Positions 27,351-35,579 of a stretch of 64,000 bases of DNA are shown here, one piece after another; positions within the stretch are counted from its first letter, which is position 1, and each line of letters opens with the position of its first letter. The translations under genes were made by a program, and so were the position numbers. The stretch covers positions 1 to 64,000 of the forward strand of contig JAJFKR010000006.1 in NCBI GenBank assembly GCA_021773095.1. Reading direction: 5' to 3'. Below the pieces are notes generated by a model that searched no databases, had not been told where the DNA came from, and saw only the letters and a program-made list of their open reading frames with translations. This stretch comes from Woeseiaceae bacterium (GTDB lineage: Bacteria > Pseudomonadota > Gammaproteobacteria > Steroidobacterales > Woeseiaceae).

Positions 27351-28562
27351 ATGAAGAAGATCCTGATTTTTGCAGGACTGGCCGTGCTCCTGGTCGGTTT
27401 ACCATTGATTTCGAAGTGCACCGGCGGTGCTGATGCCAAACAGGTTGAAGTTCAAAAGGCTGAGCTCAAACTGATCAAGAGCTCGATCCTGGCCTCCGGC
27501 ACCCTCACGTTTCGCGAACAGGTGCAATTACGCTCCGAAGTTATCGGTCAGGTTACCGATCTGCACGTCGAAGAGGCGGACGAAGTACTGAAGGGCGACC
27601 CGGTCATAACCCTCGACCCCAAGACGTATCAGGCGCAGGTGGACCAGGCGGAGGCACAGGTTCGTATTCAGCAGATCGCTATTGAACGACAACGTCTGCT
27701 TATCAGTACGCTTGCCGACCGCTTTGACCGCCAGAAAGCCATGTTTGCCAGAAATCTGGTAGATGAGGACAGCTACGAATCGCTGAAAAGTGAGCTGGCT
27801 TTGGCGAGAGTTGATCTTCGCTCCCTGCAGGAATCCCTTGCACAAGTTCGCGCCGCACTCGATCAGTCTGAGGAGTTGCATTCAAAGACACGCATCACGT
27901 CGCCGATTGACGGTGTTGTTATCCAGATCGATATCAAGGTCGGTGAAACCGTTATCGCTGGCACCACGAATATTCCGGGTTCGACGATGATGGTGATCGC
28001 CGATCCGTCGGAAACGCTGACGGAAGTCCGGGTAGACGAGGCGGATATCGCGCAGGTTCGTGAAGGCCAGAACGCTGATGTCTTTACGGCCGCGTATCCC
28101 GATACACCGCTTTCCGGCACCATCCAGTCAATTGCGTCCGTTGCCCGACAGACGCCGGGGCAGGCGAGCCTATCCTTCCTGGTGAAAATCCTGATGGACA
28201 AGCAGGACAGTATGAAAATACGTCCCGGCATGAGTGTGCGTGCCGATATCTACACCGAGAGCAGCGATGAAGCGCTGGCGATTCCGGTGCAGGCGGTGCT
28301 TTTTGACGAGGAAACGGATGAGGATGACGAAGGCGAAGGCGAAGAGGAACAGACCTACGTCTTTGTCATGCAGGATGGAAAGGCGATTCGTAAGGATGTA
28401 GAGGTTGGCATCTCCAGCGACAGTGACCAGGAGATTACCGATGGCCTGGAAGAGGGTGAATTAGTCATTTCCGGACCTTACAGAATTCTGCGGCATCTCA
28501 TGGATGGTGAGGATGTCGAGAAAGCAAAAGACGACGATGCGACCGAGGAAGTCAGCGACTGA
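27351..28562 (+). CDS. Periplasmic adaptor subunit (MacA/HlyD family) of an ABC exporter
   Basis: A 403-residue protein with an N-terminal membrane anchor or signal (residues 4-22). It has the lipoyl/barrel-sandwich halves, [20 protein letters not shown]-like at about residue 60 and [16 protein letters not shown] at about 184, separated by a coiled-coil hairpin (about 95-175). Beta-barrel and membrane-proximal domains follow. A very acidic insert ([14 protein letters not shown], about residue 320) is unusual for the family. The ATG at 27351 is preferred over the GTG one codon earlier. The stop overlaps the ATPase start (TGATG). It should link the inner-membrane permease to a TolC-like channel encoded elsewhere. 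Confidence 0.9.
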   Translation: MKKILIFAGLAVLLVGLPLISKCTGGADAKQVEVQKAELKLIKSSILASGTLTFREQVQLRSEVIGQVTDLHVEEADEVLKGDPVITLDPKTYQAQVDQAEAQVRIQQIAIERQRLLISTLADRFDRQKAMFARNLVDEDSYESLKSELALARVDLRSLQESLAQVRAALDQSEELHSKTRITSPIDGVVIQIDIKVGETVIAGTTNIPGSTMMVIADPSETLTEVRVDEADIAQVREGQNADVFTAAYPDTPLSGTIQSIASVARQTPGQASLSFLVKILMDKQDSMKIRPGMSVRADIYTESSDEALAIPVQAVLFDEETDEDDEGEGEEEQTYVFVMQDGKAIRKDVEVGISSDSDQEITDGLEEGELVISGPYRILRHLMDGEDVEKAKDDDATEEVSD

Positions 28563-29269
28563 TGCAATCGGGTAACAAAGAAACACCGGTTATCCAACTG
28601 CAGAATGTCTACCGGACGTATGAGATGGGTGATCAGTCGCTCAATGCACTCGATGGGGTGGACCTGGAAATCTCGCGCAACGAGTATATTGCCATTATTG
28701 GTGCTTCCGGCTCCGGCAAATCCACGATAATGAATATCATCGGTTGTCTGGACCGTGTTACCAGCGGCGACTATTGGCTCAATGGTACGAATGTTGGAGA
28801 CATGAGCGAGGCAGACCTGGCAAAAGCCCGCAACCGTGAGATCGGTTTTGTGTTCCAGAGTTTTAATCTTCTGGCACGGGCATCGGCCCTGAAAAACGTG
28901 ATGCAACCACTGGTCTACCGCCAGATTCCACGTCCTGAGCGCAAACGTATTGCGACCGAAGCTCTTGAACACGTTGGTCTTGGTGACCGCCTCGATTCAC
29001 GGCCCAATCAGTTGTCGGGCGGGCAACGCCAACGTGTTGCTATTGCCCGAGCGTTGGTGGGCCAACCAGCCATATTGCTGGCGGATGAGCCCACCGGTAA
29101 CCTGGACAGCAAAACCAGCAAGGAGATCATGGGGCTGATCGATCAGCTGCACGAAAAAGGCCAGACTATTATTATGGTCACGCACGAGCCCGATATAGCT
29201 GCACATTGTGAGCGCGTTATTGATCTCGCGGACGGCAAAATTGATTCCGACACGAGGAGTGTCAACTGA
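28562..29269 (+). CDS. ABC transporter ATP-binding protein, MacB/LolD type
   Basis: A 235-residue ATPase with Walker [11 protein letters not shown]-loop VFQSFNLL, signature [16 protein letters not shown], Walker [14 protein letters not shown] and the switch His in MVTHEP. The TGNLDS D-loop is characteristic of the MacB/LolD/FtsE class that powers mechanotransmission rather than direct substrate passage. It overlaps the adaptor stop by one base and the permease start by one base (TGATG at both junctions), so the three proteins are made in coupled fashion. Confidence 0.95.
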   Translation: MQSGNKETPVIQLQNVYRTYEMGDQSLNALDGVDLEISRNEYIAIIGASGSGKSTIMNIIGCLDRVTSGDYWLNGTNVGDMSEADLAKARNREIGFVFQSFNLLARASALKNVMQPLVYRQIPRPERKRIATEALEHVGLGDRLDSRPNQLSGGQRQRVAIARALVGQPAILLADEPTGNLDSKTSKEIMGLIDQLHEKGQTIIMVTHEPDIAAHCERVIDLADGKIDSDTRSVN

Positions 29270-30498
29270 TGTTCATGCTAATGGAGAGTATCCGTTCAGC
29301 TTTTGAATCTATCTGGGCTCACGGTTTCCGATCCTTGCTGACCTCGCTGGGCATTATTATCGGTGTGACCTCGGTGATCGCGGTGGTCTCTATCGTTCAG
29401 GGACTGTCCTATACCATCAATGAGCAGTTCGCCGGCCTGGGTGGCAACTCGCTGACCATCCGATCTTACACACCGTTCAAGAAACAAATTCAGGGCCGCT
29501 TTGCCAAACTGCGAGATAATGACATGCGAGTCATTATCCAGCGCGTGGACGGCATATCCGATATCACGCCAGTCCTATTCGCACAATCCGGTACTCAGGG
29601 ACAGCTCAGCTATCGTTCACAGGTTTCGTTCTCCCGGGTTGTTGGTATTGGCCCCAGTTATCCAGACGTCAACAGTATGAATCTGCAGGATGGGCGATTC
29701 TTTACAGCCGATGACGATGCACGCCGACGGTTGGTGTGTACGGTTGGCGTCGACGTAATAGAAGATCTTGAAATGCCGGATGATTCCGTCGGCGAGTTTT
29801 TCCGTGTTGGCAACGAGTGGTGCAAAATTGTTGGGATTCTGGAAAAGCGCGGAGAACTACTGGGTTTTTCGCAGGACAATATTGTTTTACTTCCCTACGG
29901 TACAGCCAAGCGCATCATGGGAGCATCCAATGACCTGGATATCCAGATTCAGGTACTGGTCGATGACATAAACCGGCAGGAAGAGGTGAAAGACCGGATA
30001 CGTCGTGTATTACGGCAGGAACACGGGCTCAAAGCAGGGGAGCCGGACGACTTCAAAGTGCAGACCGCTGAACAGCTAACCGAGTCATTTAATGCTGTCA
30101 TTAATATGGTGACCGCCGTTTCCGGCGGCATCGTGGGGATATCGCTATTGGTCGGTGGCATCGGCATCATGAACATCATGCTGGTGTCGGTGACCGAAAG
30201 AACCCGCGAAATCGGAATTCTCAAAGCGCTCGGTGCAACACGGCAGAACATCCTGCTGCAGTTCCTGATTGAAGCGCTGACCCTGACAATGATTGGCGGG
30301 CTGGTCGGTATCGCCATTGGTTATGGATTGGGTGCAGCGGTGGCGGCTTTGTTGCCAGGCTTCCCGGCAGCCCATGTACCCCTTTGGGCGGTTTCCTTAA
30401 GTTTCGGCTTCTGTGCTGCCGTGGGCGTCATCTTCGGCATTGTGCCGGCCGCCAAGGCGGCAAACCTGGATCCAATCGACGCTTTGCGCTACGAGTGA
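29269..30498 (+). CDS. MacB-type ABC permease with FtsX domain
   Basis: A 409-residue type VII ABC permease. One membrane helix at about 20-45 (LLTSLGIIIGVTSVIAVVSI) precedes a large periplasmic domain (about 50-280). Three helices follow with the FtsX motifs GGIGIMNIMLVSVTERTREI and GILKALGA, ending in DPIDALRYE. This is the usual half-MacB architecture with a separate ATPase subunit. Substrate cannot be inferred. MacAB relatives export peptides, lipids, toxins or antibiotics, so no resistance role is claimed. The operon order is Yip1, adaptor, ATPase, permease. Confidence 0.93.
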   Translation: MFMLMESIRSAFESIWAHGFRSLLTSLGIIIGVTSVIAVVSIVQGLSYTINEQFAGLGGNSLTIRSYTPFKKQIQGRFAKLRDNDMRVIIQRVDGISDITPVLFAQSGTQGQLSYRSQVSFSRVVGIGPSYPDVNSMNLQDGRFFTADDDARRRLVCTVGVDVIEDLEMPDDSVGEFFRVGNEWCKIVGILEKRGELLGFSQDNIVLLPYGTAKRIMGASNDLDIQIQVLVDDINRQEEVKDRIRRVLRQEHGLKAGEPDDFKVQTAEQLTESFNAVINMVTAVSGGIVGISLLVGGIGIMNIMLVSVTERTREIGILKALGATRQNILLQFLIEALTLTMIGGLVGIAIGYGLGAAVAALLPGFPAAHVPLWAVSLSFGFCAAVGVIFGIVPAAKAANLDPIDALRYE

Positions 30499-30678
30499 GG
30501 CTTACCAAGCGTGCCCGATCTGGTTGTACCAGTTGGTGTCTTACGGTCCCATGACTATACCGTCGAGCGAGAACTCTACGGCATTGTAGACCGGCATCCA
30601 AAAATAACCCGGTTTAGGGGCCGATTCACACAAAGGTCACGATGACCCCGCGCTTCGCAATGTAATTTCCAATCATCG

Positions 30679-30831
30679 GCCAAATGGAATTAGCCCCTTA
30701 AGCTGAAGGCCAACTTGCGTAATGCGAGCATCCTCAAGAACAACCGCGTTGTTTTTAATATCTACGGGAATAAATACAGGATCGTAGTGTTGTTGGACTA
30801 TGCCCGACGCGGGATGTTGATTCGGTTTGTA
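30679..30831 (+). pseudogene. higB: Decayed HigB-type toxin
   Basis: In one plus-strand frame the DNA reads AKWN, a TAG stop (30691-30693), then PLKLKANLRNASILKNN, RVVFNIYGNKYRIVV and LDYARRGMLIRFV. This is the core of HigB mRNA interferases (consensus-like W-N-x-DLKxxFxxASIL, RVVFNIxGNxYRLVV, IRFVGTH). The final H/EYD segment is lost by a frame change. A HigB-like DRHP piece near 30590 may be the N-terminus. No antitoxin gene follows before the CPBP gene. This remnant accounts for most of the otherwise gene-free 30499-30892 interval. Confidence 0.72.
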
Positions 30832-30892
30832 ATGTCTGGCGCGAGCGTTTCCAGTTGATGCATCGTTCGTATAGGATTTCGCACCCGACAGG

Positions 30893-31615
30893 TTACGCTA
30901 GCTGCGATTCCATGCCGTCATCGTCCTTCCGTAGCAGTTCATGTATTGCTGCGCCCTGTAGCACATCGAGTAGCGCGTGCGCGACGATCGGCAACCAGAT
31001 CGAACCGGTGACAACGTAAAAGATGCCGAAGGCAAGTCCGACCAGACCGGTCCGCACTGCACCTTTTGCGCCCTGGTAACTGTGCGCGAGACCGAATGCA
31101 ACGGATGACACGGCAATGGCAAGCCAAAGCGGCATGACCTGGACGAGGTACCAAAGCACGAAACCCCGATAGACGATTTCCTCAACAATACCGGCCGTTA
31201 TCGATACGCCAAAAAAATTGTGGAGTTCGCGGATTGTGTGTGGAAGGAATTGCACAATCTCGCCGAACGATTCCGTCTGTTTAGCTTTATCGGTATTGCT
31301 GGTCCGCTTCGCGCCTTGCCACGTGTAAAAAAGAAATCCGGTGAGCAAAATGAGCAGGGCAGTGCCGCCCCAGAATCCCGCGCCGCCGACGGTTGTAAAA
31401 CCCAGGTCCGCAATCGGTCGGCCGAAAGTGAACCAGGCTGCAACTAGTACCGCAAGAAATATCCACTCCAGCAACGCTGTCTGTCGGTAAAAACGGACTC
31501 GATTGACAGGCTGGCCTGCTTTCGCCAGAGCCTCGTAGTGTCGAGCTTCGAAAACGCCGTAAATGGGCTGCACGACGAACAGCAGCAGTATGAAAATGTG
31601 GTCGACAGGTTCCAT
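30893..31615 (-). CDS. CPBP-family intramembrane metalloprotease
   Basis: A 240-residue multi-spanning protein with the CPBP/Abi (PF02517) motifs. They are EEIVYRGF with the paired glutamates, FGLAHSYQGAKGAV with a conserved His, and PIVAHALLDVLQ with the second His. These residues line the active site of Rce1-type intramembrane proteases. The gene diverges from the ArsR-like regulator at 31711, and two palindromes lie between the starts. Roles known for the family include prenyl-protein processing, bacteriocin immunity and membrane-stress adaptation; none can be chosen here. Confidence 0.9.
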   Translation of the reverse strand: MEPVDHIFILLLFVVQPIYGVFEARHYEALAKAGQPVNRVRFYRQTALLEWIFLAVLVAAWFTFGRPIADLGFTTVGGAGFWGGTALLILLTGFLFYTWQGAKRTSNTDKAKQTESFGEIVQFLPHTIRELHNFFGVSITAGIVEEIVYRGFVLWYLVQVMPLWLAIAVSSVAFGLAHSYQGAKGAVRTGLVGLAFGIFYVVTGSIWLPIVAHALLDVLQGAAIHELLRKDDDGMESQLA

Positions 31616-31631
31616 TGGTTTCGCTATCCTG

Positions 31632-31679
31632 AATATTCACTGAATCGTGAATATTATTATTCACCTTTATGTGAATAAT
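31632..31679. promoter_or_regulatory. Two tandem TTCAC-N6-GTGAA palindromes
   Basis: AATATTCAC-N6-GTGAATATT (31632-31655) is followed immediately by ATTATTCAC-N6-GTGAATAAT (31656-31679). Both are perfect 9-bp inverted repeats with the same core and spacer, and their centres are 24 bp apart. They fill the space between the divergent CPBP and regulator starts, ideal for a dimeric winged-helix repressor controlling both genes. Confidence 0.78.
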
Positions 31680-31710
31680 CAACCCCTAAATTGAAAAATA
31701 TGCGAAGCTC

Positions 31711-32259
31711 GTGAAAAATACCTATAAAATCAAAGATCTTGCCCAGGTTCGCTTGCTGGCCGACCCACTGAAATTGCAGCTTCTGCAAGCATTTGCCGAG
31801 TCGCCCAAGACAACCAAACAAGTGGCTGCCGAGCTTGGCGAAAGTGTCACGAAATTGTACAGGCATGTGGACGCCCTGCATGATTCAGGCTTGCTTGTGG
31901 TGGTTGAGGAGAAGCAGAAACGCGGTACGGTAGAACGTACTTTTCGGGCCGTCGCTCAGCGATTCGAGGCAGACCATGCCCTGTTTGCCGACGAAGCCGG
32001 AGAGGCGGGCGCGGACGCGGTGCGCGAGATGCTTCGGGTCAGCGAGGGGGAAATTCTAAGCGTCCTGGCAAATGCCTCTGATGACGACGATGATCAGGCG
32101 ATCGTCATGCGAATTCGAGGCAGGGCTAGTCCGGAAAAGATCGCAGAACTGCGGGCAACGCTTAAAGACTGGCTTGATTCAGTACCGAGCTCCGATCAAT
32201 CTGCCGCCGATGACGCCAGGGACATCGGTGGACTGATCGCGTTTTATCGAATCGACTAG
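31711..32259 (+). CDS. ArsR-like winged-helix transcriptional regulator
   Basis: A 182-residue regulator starting at GTG 31711; the only nearby ATG upstream is in a different, quickly closed frame. The N-terminal winged helix includes VRLLADPLKLQLLQAFAESP, KTTKQVAAELGESVTKLYRH and a wing with KQKRGTVERTFRA. This is the ArsR/HTH_20 style that often reads membrane or metabolic states. The C-terminal half (about 95-182) is acidic (SDDDDDQ) and probably a ligand or dimer domain. No metal-binding cysteine motif is present, so metal sensing is unlikely. It is the likely binder of the tandem palindromes directly upstream. Confidence 0.85.
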   Translation: MKNTYKIKDLAQVRLLADPLKLQLLQAFAESPKTTKQVAAELGESVTKLYRHVDALHDSGLLVVVEEKQKRGTVERTFRAVAQRFEADHALFADEAGEAGADAVREMLRVSEGEILSVLANASDDDDDQAIVMRIRGRASPEKIAELRATLKDWLDSVPSSDQSAADDARDIGGLIAFYRID

Positions 32260-32328
32260 TCTCTATCGAGGGGGTCGGACAAATTGACCGGCCAGGTGAG
32301 ATTCCCGCTTACGACAAGACTTTGACCT

Positions 32329-34443
32329 ATGACACGAAGCGACAGAAACCGCCTACAACCTGGATCAATATTTTTCTCAGCGATATTGCTTGCCTGCAGC
32401 AGCATCGCTATAGCCAGTCCGTCCAACCATATGGCCGGGTCCGCAGACCTTGATGAAATAATCGTTCACGTGACACGTCTGGATAAACGACTCGAAGACG
32501 TTCCGGCCGCAGTCAGCGTAATTCAGAAGGACGATATTCAACTTGGCCGACAACAAATCAGCCTTGGTGAGTCGCTGGCAGCAGTTCCCGGTCTGTTCCT
32601 GCAAGACCCGTACAATTTCGCGCAAGACCTGCGTATTGCGATTCGAGGTTTTGGTGCGCGCTCAAGTTTCGGCATCCGGGGCATCAGGATTGTCGTGGAC
32701 GGAATTCCGGAGTCACTCCCGGATGGGCAAGGCCAGTCTGATGCGATCGATCTTGGTTCAGCAGAGAGAATAGAAGTTATTCGGGGGCCATCGTCATCGC
32801 TGTATGGAAATGCATCCGGTGGTGTAATCAGTATTTCTTCGGAACGCGGACCGGCTACCCCGTTCGTCGAGGCACGTTTATCTGCGGGTGATTTTGATTT
32901 CCAGAAAATTCAATTAAAAGCCGGTGGTGATGCGGGCCGACTAAATTACCTGGTCAATTTATCTGACATGCAGTTTGACGGTTATCGGGACCACAGCGAA
33001 ACAGAAAACACCCTCGTGAACGCCAGATTCACTTATACGCTCGACGACAACTCGGAAATTGGTTTGGTATTGAACTCTACGAACCAGCCGCTGGCCAATG
33101 ATCCCGGCGGTGTCAACCTGGCACAGGCACAGTCAGACCCCACCTCAGCACGGCAGCGAAACGTCGACTTCGATGCCGGAGAGGCGCTGGACCAACAACG
33201 AATAGGGCTGAGCTACAAGAAGTCGATCGGTGAGCAGCATGAATTCCGGGTTCGAAATCATTACGCGTGGCGAGATTTCGCCAATAAACTACCGTTTGAA
33301 GGTGGCGGCGCTGTACAGTTTGATCGATTCTATGTCGGCGGCGGCGCAGCCTATACCTATCAGAATTCATTGTTCGGCCGACAGAGCCGCCTGATCATTG
33401 GCGCGGACATCGATCACCAGGACGATTCTCGCCGACGCTTCGATAACCTCTCAGGAACGCTCGGGCCGCTCGCGTTTGACCAACAGGAATTAGTAACCAG
33501 TATCGGCGTGTTTGTACAAAACGAGATCGCGTTAAGCGATGCCATCGCATTGACGCTCGGCTTGCGCTACGACGGTATTCACTTTGAAATCAAGGATAGA
33601 TTCCTTGTCGACGGTGACGACTCGGGCGATCGAACTTTGAGTGAAACGAGTCCGATGATTGGTGTCGTGTATTCCCCCTCTGAATCAACCAGCCTCTATG
33701 CCAAGTATTCCGCGGCATTTGAAACGCCGACAACAACAGAGTTTGCAAATCCAGATGGCAGCGGTGGATTTAACCCGGATATCGATCCGCAACTCGCGAC
33801 AAGCTCTGAGATCGGCATCCGGGGACTGTTTAATAGCCGGAATCGCTATGAATTGGCTCTTTTCTCCGTCGATGTTGATGATGAGCTGATTCCTTTCGAA
33901 CTGGCCTCGCAACCTGGGCGTGATTTTTATACCAACGCTGGAAAATCAACACGCGATGGAATCGAGTTGTCGTTTGTCAGCGAGCCAATAGACGGCTTGA
34001 GGATTTCGCTTGCCTACACCTACTCCGATTTCGAGTTCGATAGATTTGTCGATGACAATGGCAATGACTTTGCCAGCAACACGATTCCCGGTATTCCCAA
34101 GAACCTGCTGCGGGGTGAAATCGCATACAAACATTCGTCTGGATTTTATGCGGTTATCGATACTCTCGATGTCGGCGATTTATATGTCAACAATGCCAAT
34201 TCTGCTGCCAGCGATTCCTACAATGTCGTCAACCTTCGCGCTGGACTGACCGATTGGCGACTGGGTAACTGGTTGCTATCACCCTTTGTTGGTGTGAATA
34301 ACCTGACTAATGAACGATATGCCGCAAACGTGCGTATCAATGCTTTTGGCGGCCGTTTTTTTGAGCCGGCGCCAGAGCGGCATTTCCTGGGCGGGTTGAC
34401 TATTCGTCGCGATTTCGAGCCGAAAATGGCCATTCAAAAGTAG
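32329..34443 (+). CDS. TonB-dependent outer-membrane receptor
   Basis: A 704-residue receptor with a signal peptide ending near SIAIA (about residue 29). A TonB-box-like DEIIVHVTR follows, then a plug domain (about 50-165) with LEDVPAAVSVIQ, GFGARSSFGIRGIRI, VIRGPSSSLYGNASGGVI, and a 22-strand barrel with family blocks such as YAKYSAAFETPT and NLTNERYAANVR. Its class resembles siderophore or vitamin receptors, but the ligand is unknown. It is upstream of a thioredoxin/GMC oxidoreductase cassette on the same strand, separated by only 52 bp. Import of the compound oxidised by that cassette is therefore the simplest reading (inference). Confidence 0.94.
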   Translation: MTRSDRNRLQPGSIFFSAILLACSSIAIASPSNHMAGSADLDEIIVHVTRLDKRLEDVPAAVSVIQKDDIQLGRQQISLGESLAAVPGLFLQDPYNFAQDLRIAIRGFGARSSFGIRGIRIVVDGIPESLPDGQGQSDAIDLGSAERIEVIRGPSSSLYGNASGGVISISSERGPATPFVEARLSAGDFDFQKIQLKAGGDAGRLNYLVNLSDMQFDGYRDHSETENTLVNARFTYTLDDNSEIGLVLNSTNQPLANDPGGVNLAQAQSDPTSARQRNVDFDAGEALDQQRIGLSYKKSIGEQHEFRVRNHYAWRDFANKLPFEGGGAVQFDRFYVGGGAAYTYQNSLFGRQSRLIIGADIDHQDDSRRRFDNLSGTLGPLAFDQQELVTSIGVFVQNEIALSDAIALTLGLRYDGIHFEIKDRFLVDGDDSGDRTLSETSPMIGVVYSPSESTSLYAKYSAAFETPTTTEFANPDGSGGFNPDIDPQLATSSEIGIRGLFNSRNRYELALFSVDVDDELIPFELASQPGRDFYTNAGKSTRDGIELSFVSEPIDGLRISLAYTYSDFEFDRFVDDNGNDFASNTIPGIPKNLLRGEIAYKHSSGFYAVIDTLDVGDLYVNNANSAASDSYNVVNLRAGLTDWRLGNWLLSPFVGVNNLTNERYAANVRINAFGGRFFEPAPERHFLGGLTIRRDFEPKMAIQK

Positions 34444-34495
34444 GTACTTATACGTAATCGGAAATAATGCGCGTGCTGGTACGGTCCATGTTGGT

Positions 34496-35023
34496 ATGAC
34501 AAATTGGGCAATGAAATTGGCAACGCCAAGTCGGATACTGCCGCTTTCGATGATAGCTGTGCTTATAGTGAGCGCACCGGCGACGGCGGCCGATGTCAGT
34601 GACGTTGCTCCGGAATTCGAGATCGCGACACAGGATGGCAACGTAATTCGGCTGTCAGAATTTCGTGGTCGCAAGCCGGTTTATGTGGTGTTTTGGAACA
34701 CCTGGTGTTCCTTCTGCATTAAGAAAGTCCCTCGGTATATCAAGCTGCAAGAACAGTTCGCGGACAAGATAGAGATCATCGCAATCAATACGACCTGGAG
34801 CGATTCTCCCGAGAAGATGCGAGTATTCGAGGATCGTTTTAACGTCAATTATTCAACTGTGTTTGATCTCGGCAAGCTGATAACGGATCGTTTCGAAGTC
34901 ACCAACGTTCCAACCGAGTTCATCATTGATGTAAACGGGGTAATCCGATACAGAAACAGCGTTCCTGAATACGCTATCGCTCATTTGCCTGATTGGTCGG
35001 TAACGAATGTCTCTATCGACTAG
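34496..35023 (+). CDS. TlpA-like exported thioredoxin
   Basis: A 175-residue thioredoxin-fold protein with a signal peptide (cleavage after APATA, about residue 31) and the redox site WCSFC (Cys71, Cys74). The cis-Pro loop VPTEFIIDVNG follows. The AhpC/TSA-TlpA layout with the QDGNVIRLSEFRG opening is clear. It probably acts in the periplasm as a thiol reductant, for example for cofactor-bearing or cysteine-containing partners. The gene overlaps the next by 17 bases, tying it to the gluconate-dehydrogenase-like pair. An internal ATG at codon 6 could be the true start. Confidence 0.9.
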   Translation: MTNWAMKLATPSRILPLSMIAVLIVSAPATAADVSDVAPEFEIATQDGNVIRLSEFRGRKPVYVVFWNTWCSFCIKKVPRYIKLQEQFADKIEIIAINTTWSDSPEKMRVFEDRFNVNYSTVFDLGKLITDRFEVTNVPTEFIIDVNGVIRYRNSVPEYAIAHLPDWSVTNVSID

Positions 35024-35579
35024 TCACCTGGACCGTCGAAAATTTCTGATCCGTGGAGGTGCGACGGTCGCGGTCGTAACGGCGCTGGCTGGACTCCCTT
35101 TAGCGCTACGAAAGGAAATGACCAAAGAGACGTCTTTTGTCTTTTTCTCGTCTCAACAACAGCAAACGCTTACTGCTCTCCAGGAGCACCTGTTTCCCAA
35201 AGGTCCTGATTCTCCGGGCGCTACCGATATTGGCGCAGCGGCGTATCTTGAATGGGCGATAACGGTACCGGAGTCGGATCCGGACTCGCGAAATACAATA
35301 GTTAACGGCATCGGTCGATTGCAGGACGCGACCATTGAGCGATTCGATACGGTGTTTACACAACTTGAGTTCATGCAAAAGGAACGACTGTTGCGCTATC
35401 TCGCGGACGAAACCCGTTGGGGCCGGGTTTGGCTTTCAATGGTGCTGACCTACATCTTCGAAGCCTTGCTTTCCGACCCGGTATACGGTGGCAACCCCGA
35501 TCAGGTCGGCTGGCGGTGGCTTGAACATCAACCCGGGTTTCCCAGACCTCCGACGGACAAAGTATACGGAAAGCTGTGA
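35007..35579 (+). CDS. Gluconate 2-dehydrogenase subunit 3 family protein (Tat-exported)
   Basis: A 190-residue protein with a twin-arginine signal (DRRKFLIRGG followed by a hydrophobic run, residues 9-35). The mature domain begins TLTALQEHLFPKGPDSPGA and includes DIGAAAYLEWA and RWLEHQPGFPRPP. These features are typical of the gamma subunit that accompanies membrane-associated FAD dehydrogenases. The Tat signal on this small subunit usually carries the folded GMC subunit across the membrane. Its stop overlaps the GMC start (TGATG), as expected for a heterodimer made in fixed ratio. Confidence 0.87.
   Translation: MSLSTSHLDRRKFLIRGGATVAVVTALAGLPLALRKEMTKETSFVFFSSQQQQTLTALQEHLFPKGPDSPGATDIGAAAYLEWAITVPESDPDSRNTIVNGIGRLQDATIERFDTVFTQLEFMQKERLLRYLADETRWGRVWLSMVLTYIFEALLSDPVYGGNPDQVGWRWLEHQPGFPRPPTDKVYGKL

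Noticed and set aside
27351-30498. Specific MacAB macrolide-resistance call
   Set aside because: Only superfamily-level features are visible, and the permease is separate from the ATPase; the substrate is unknown.
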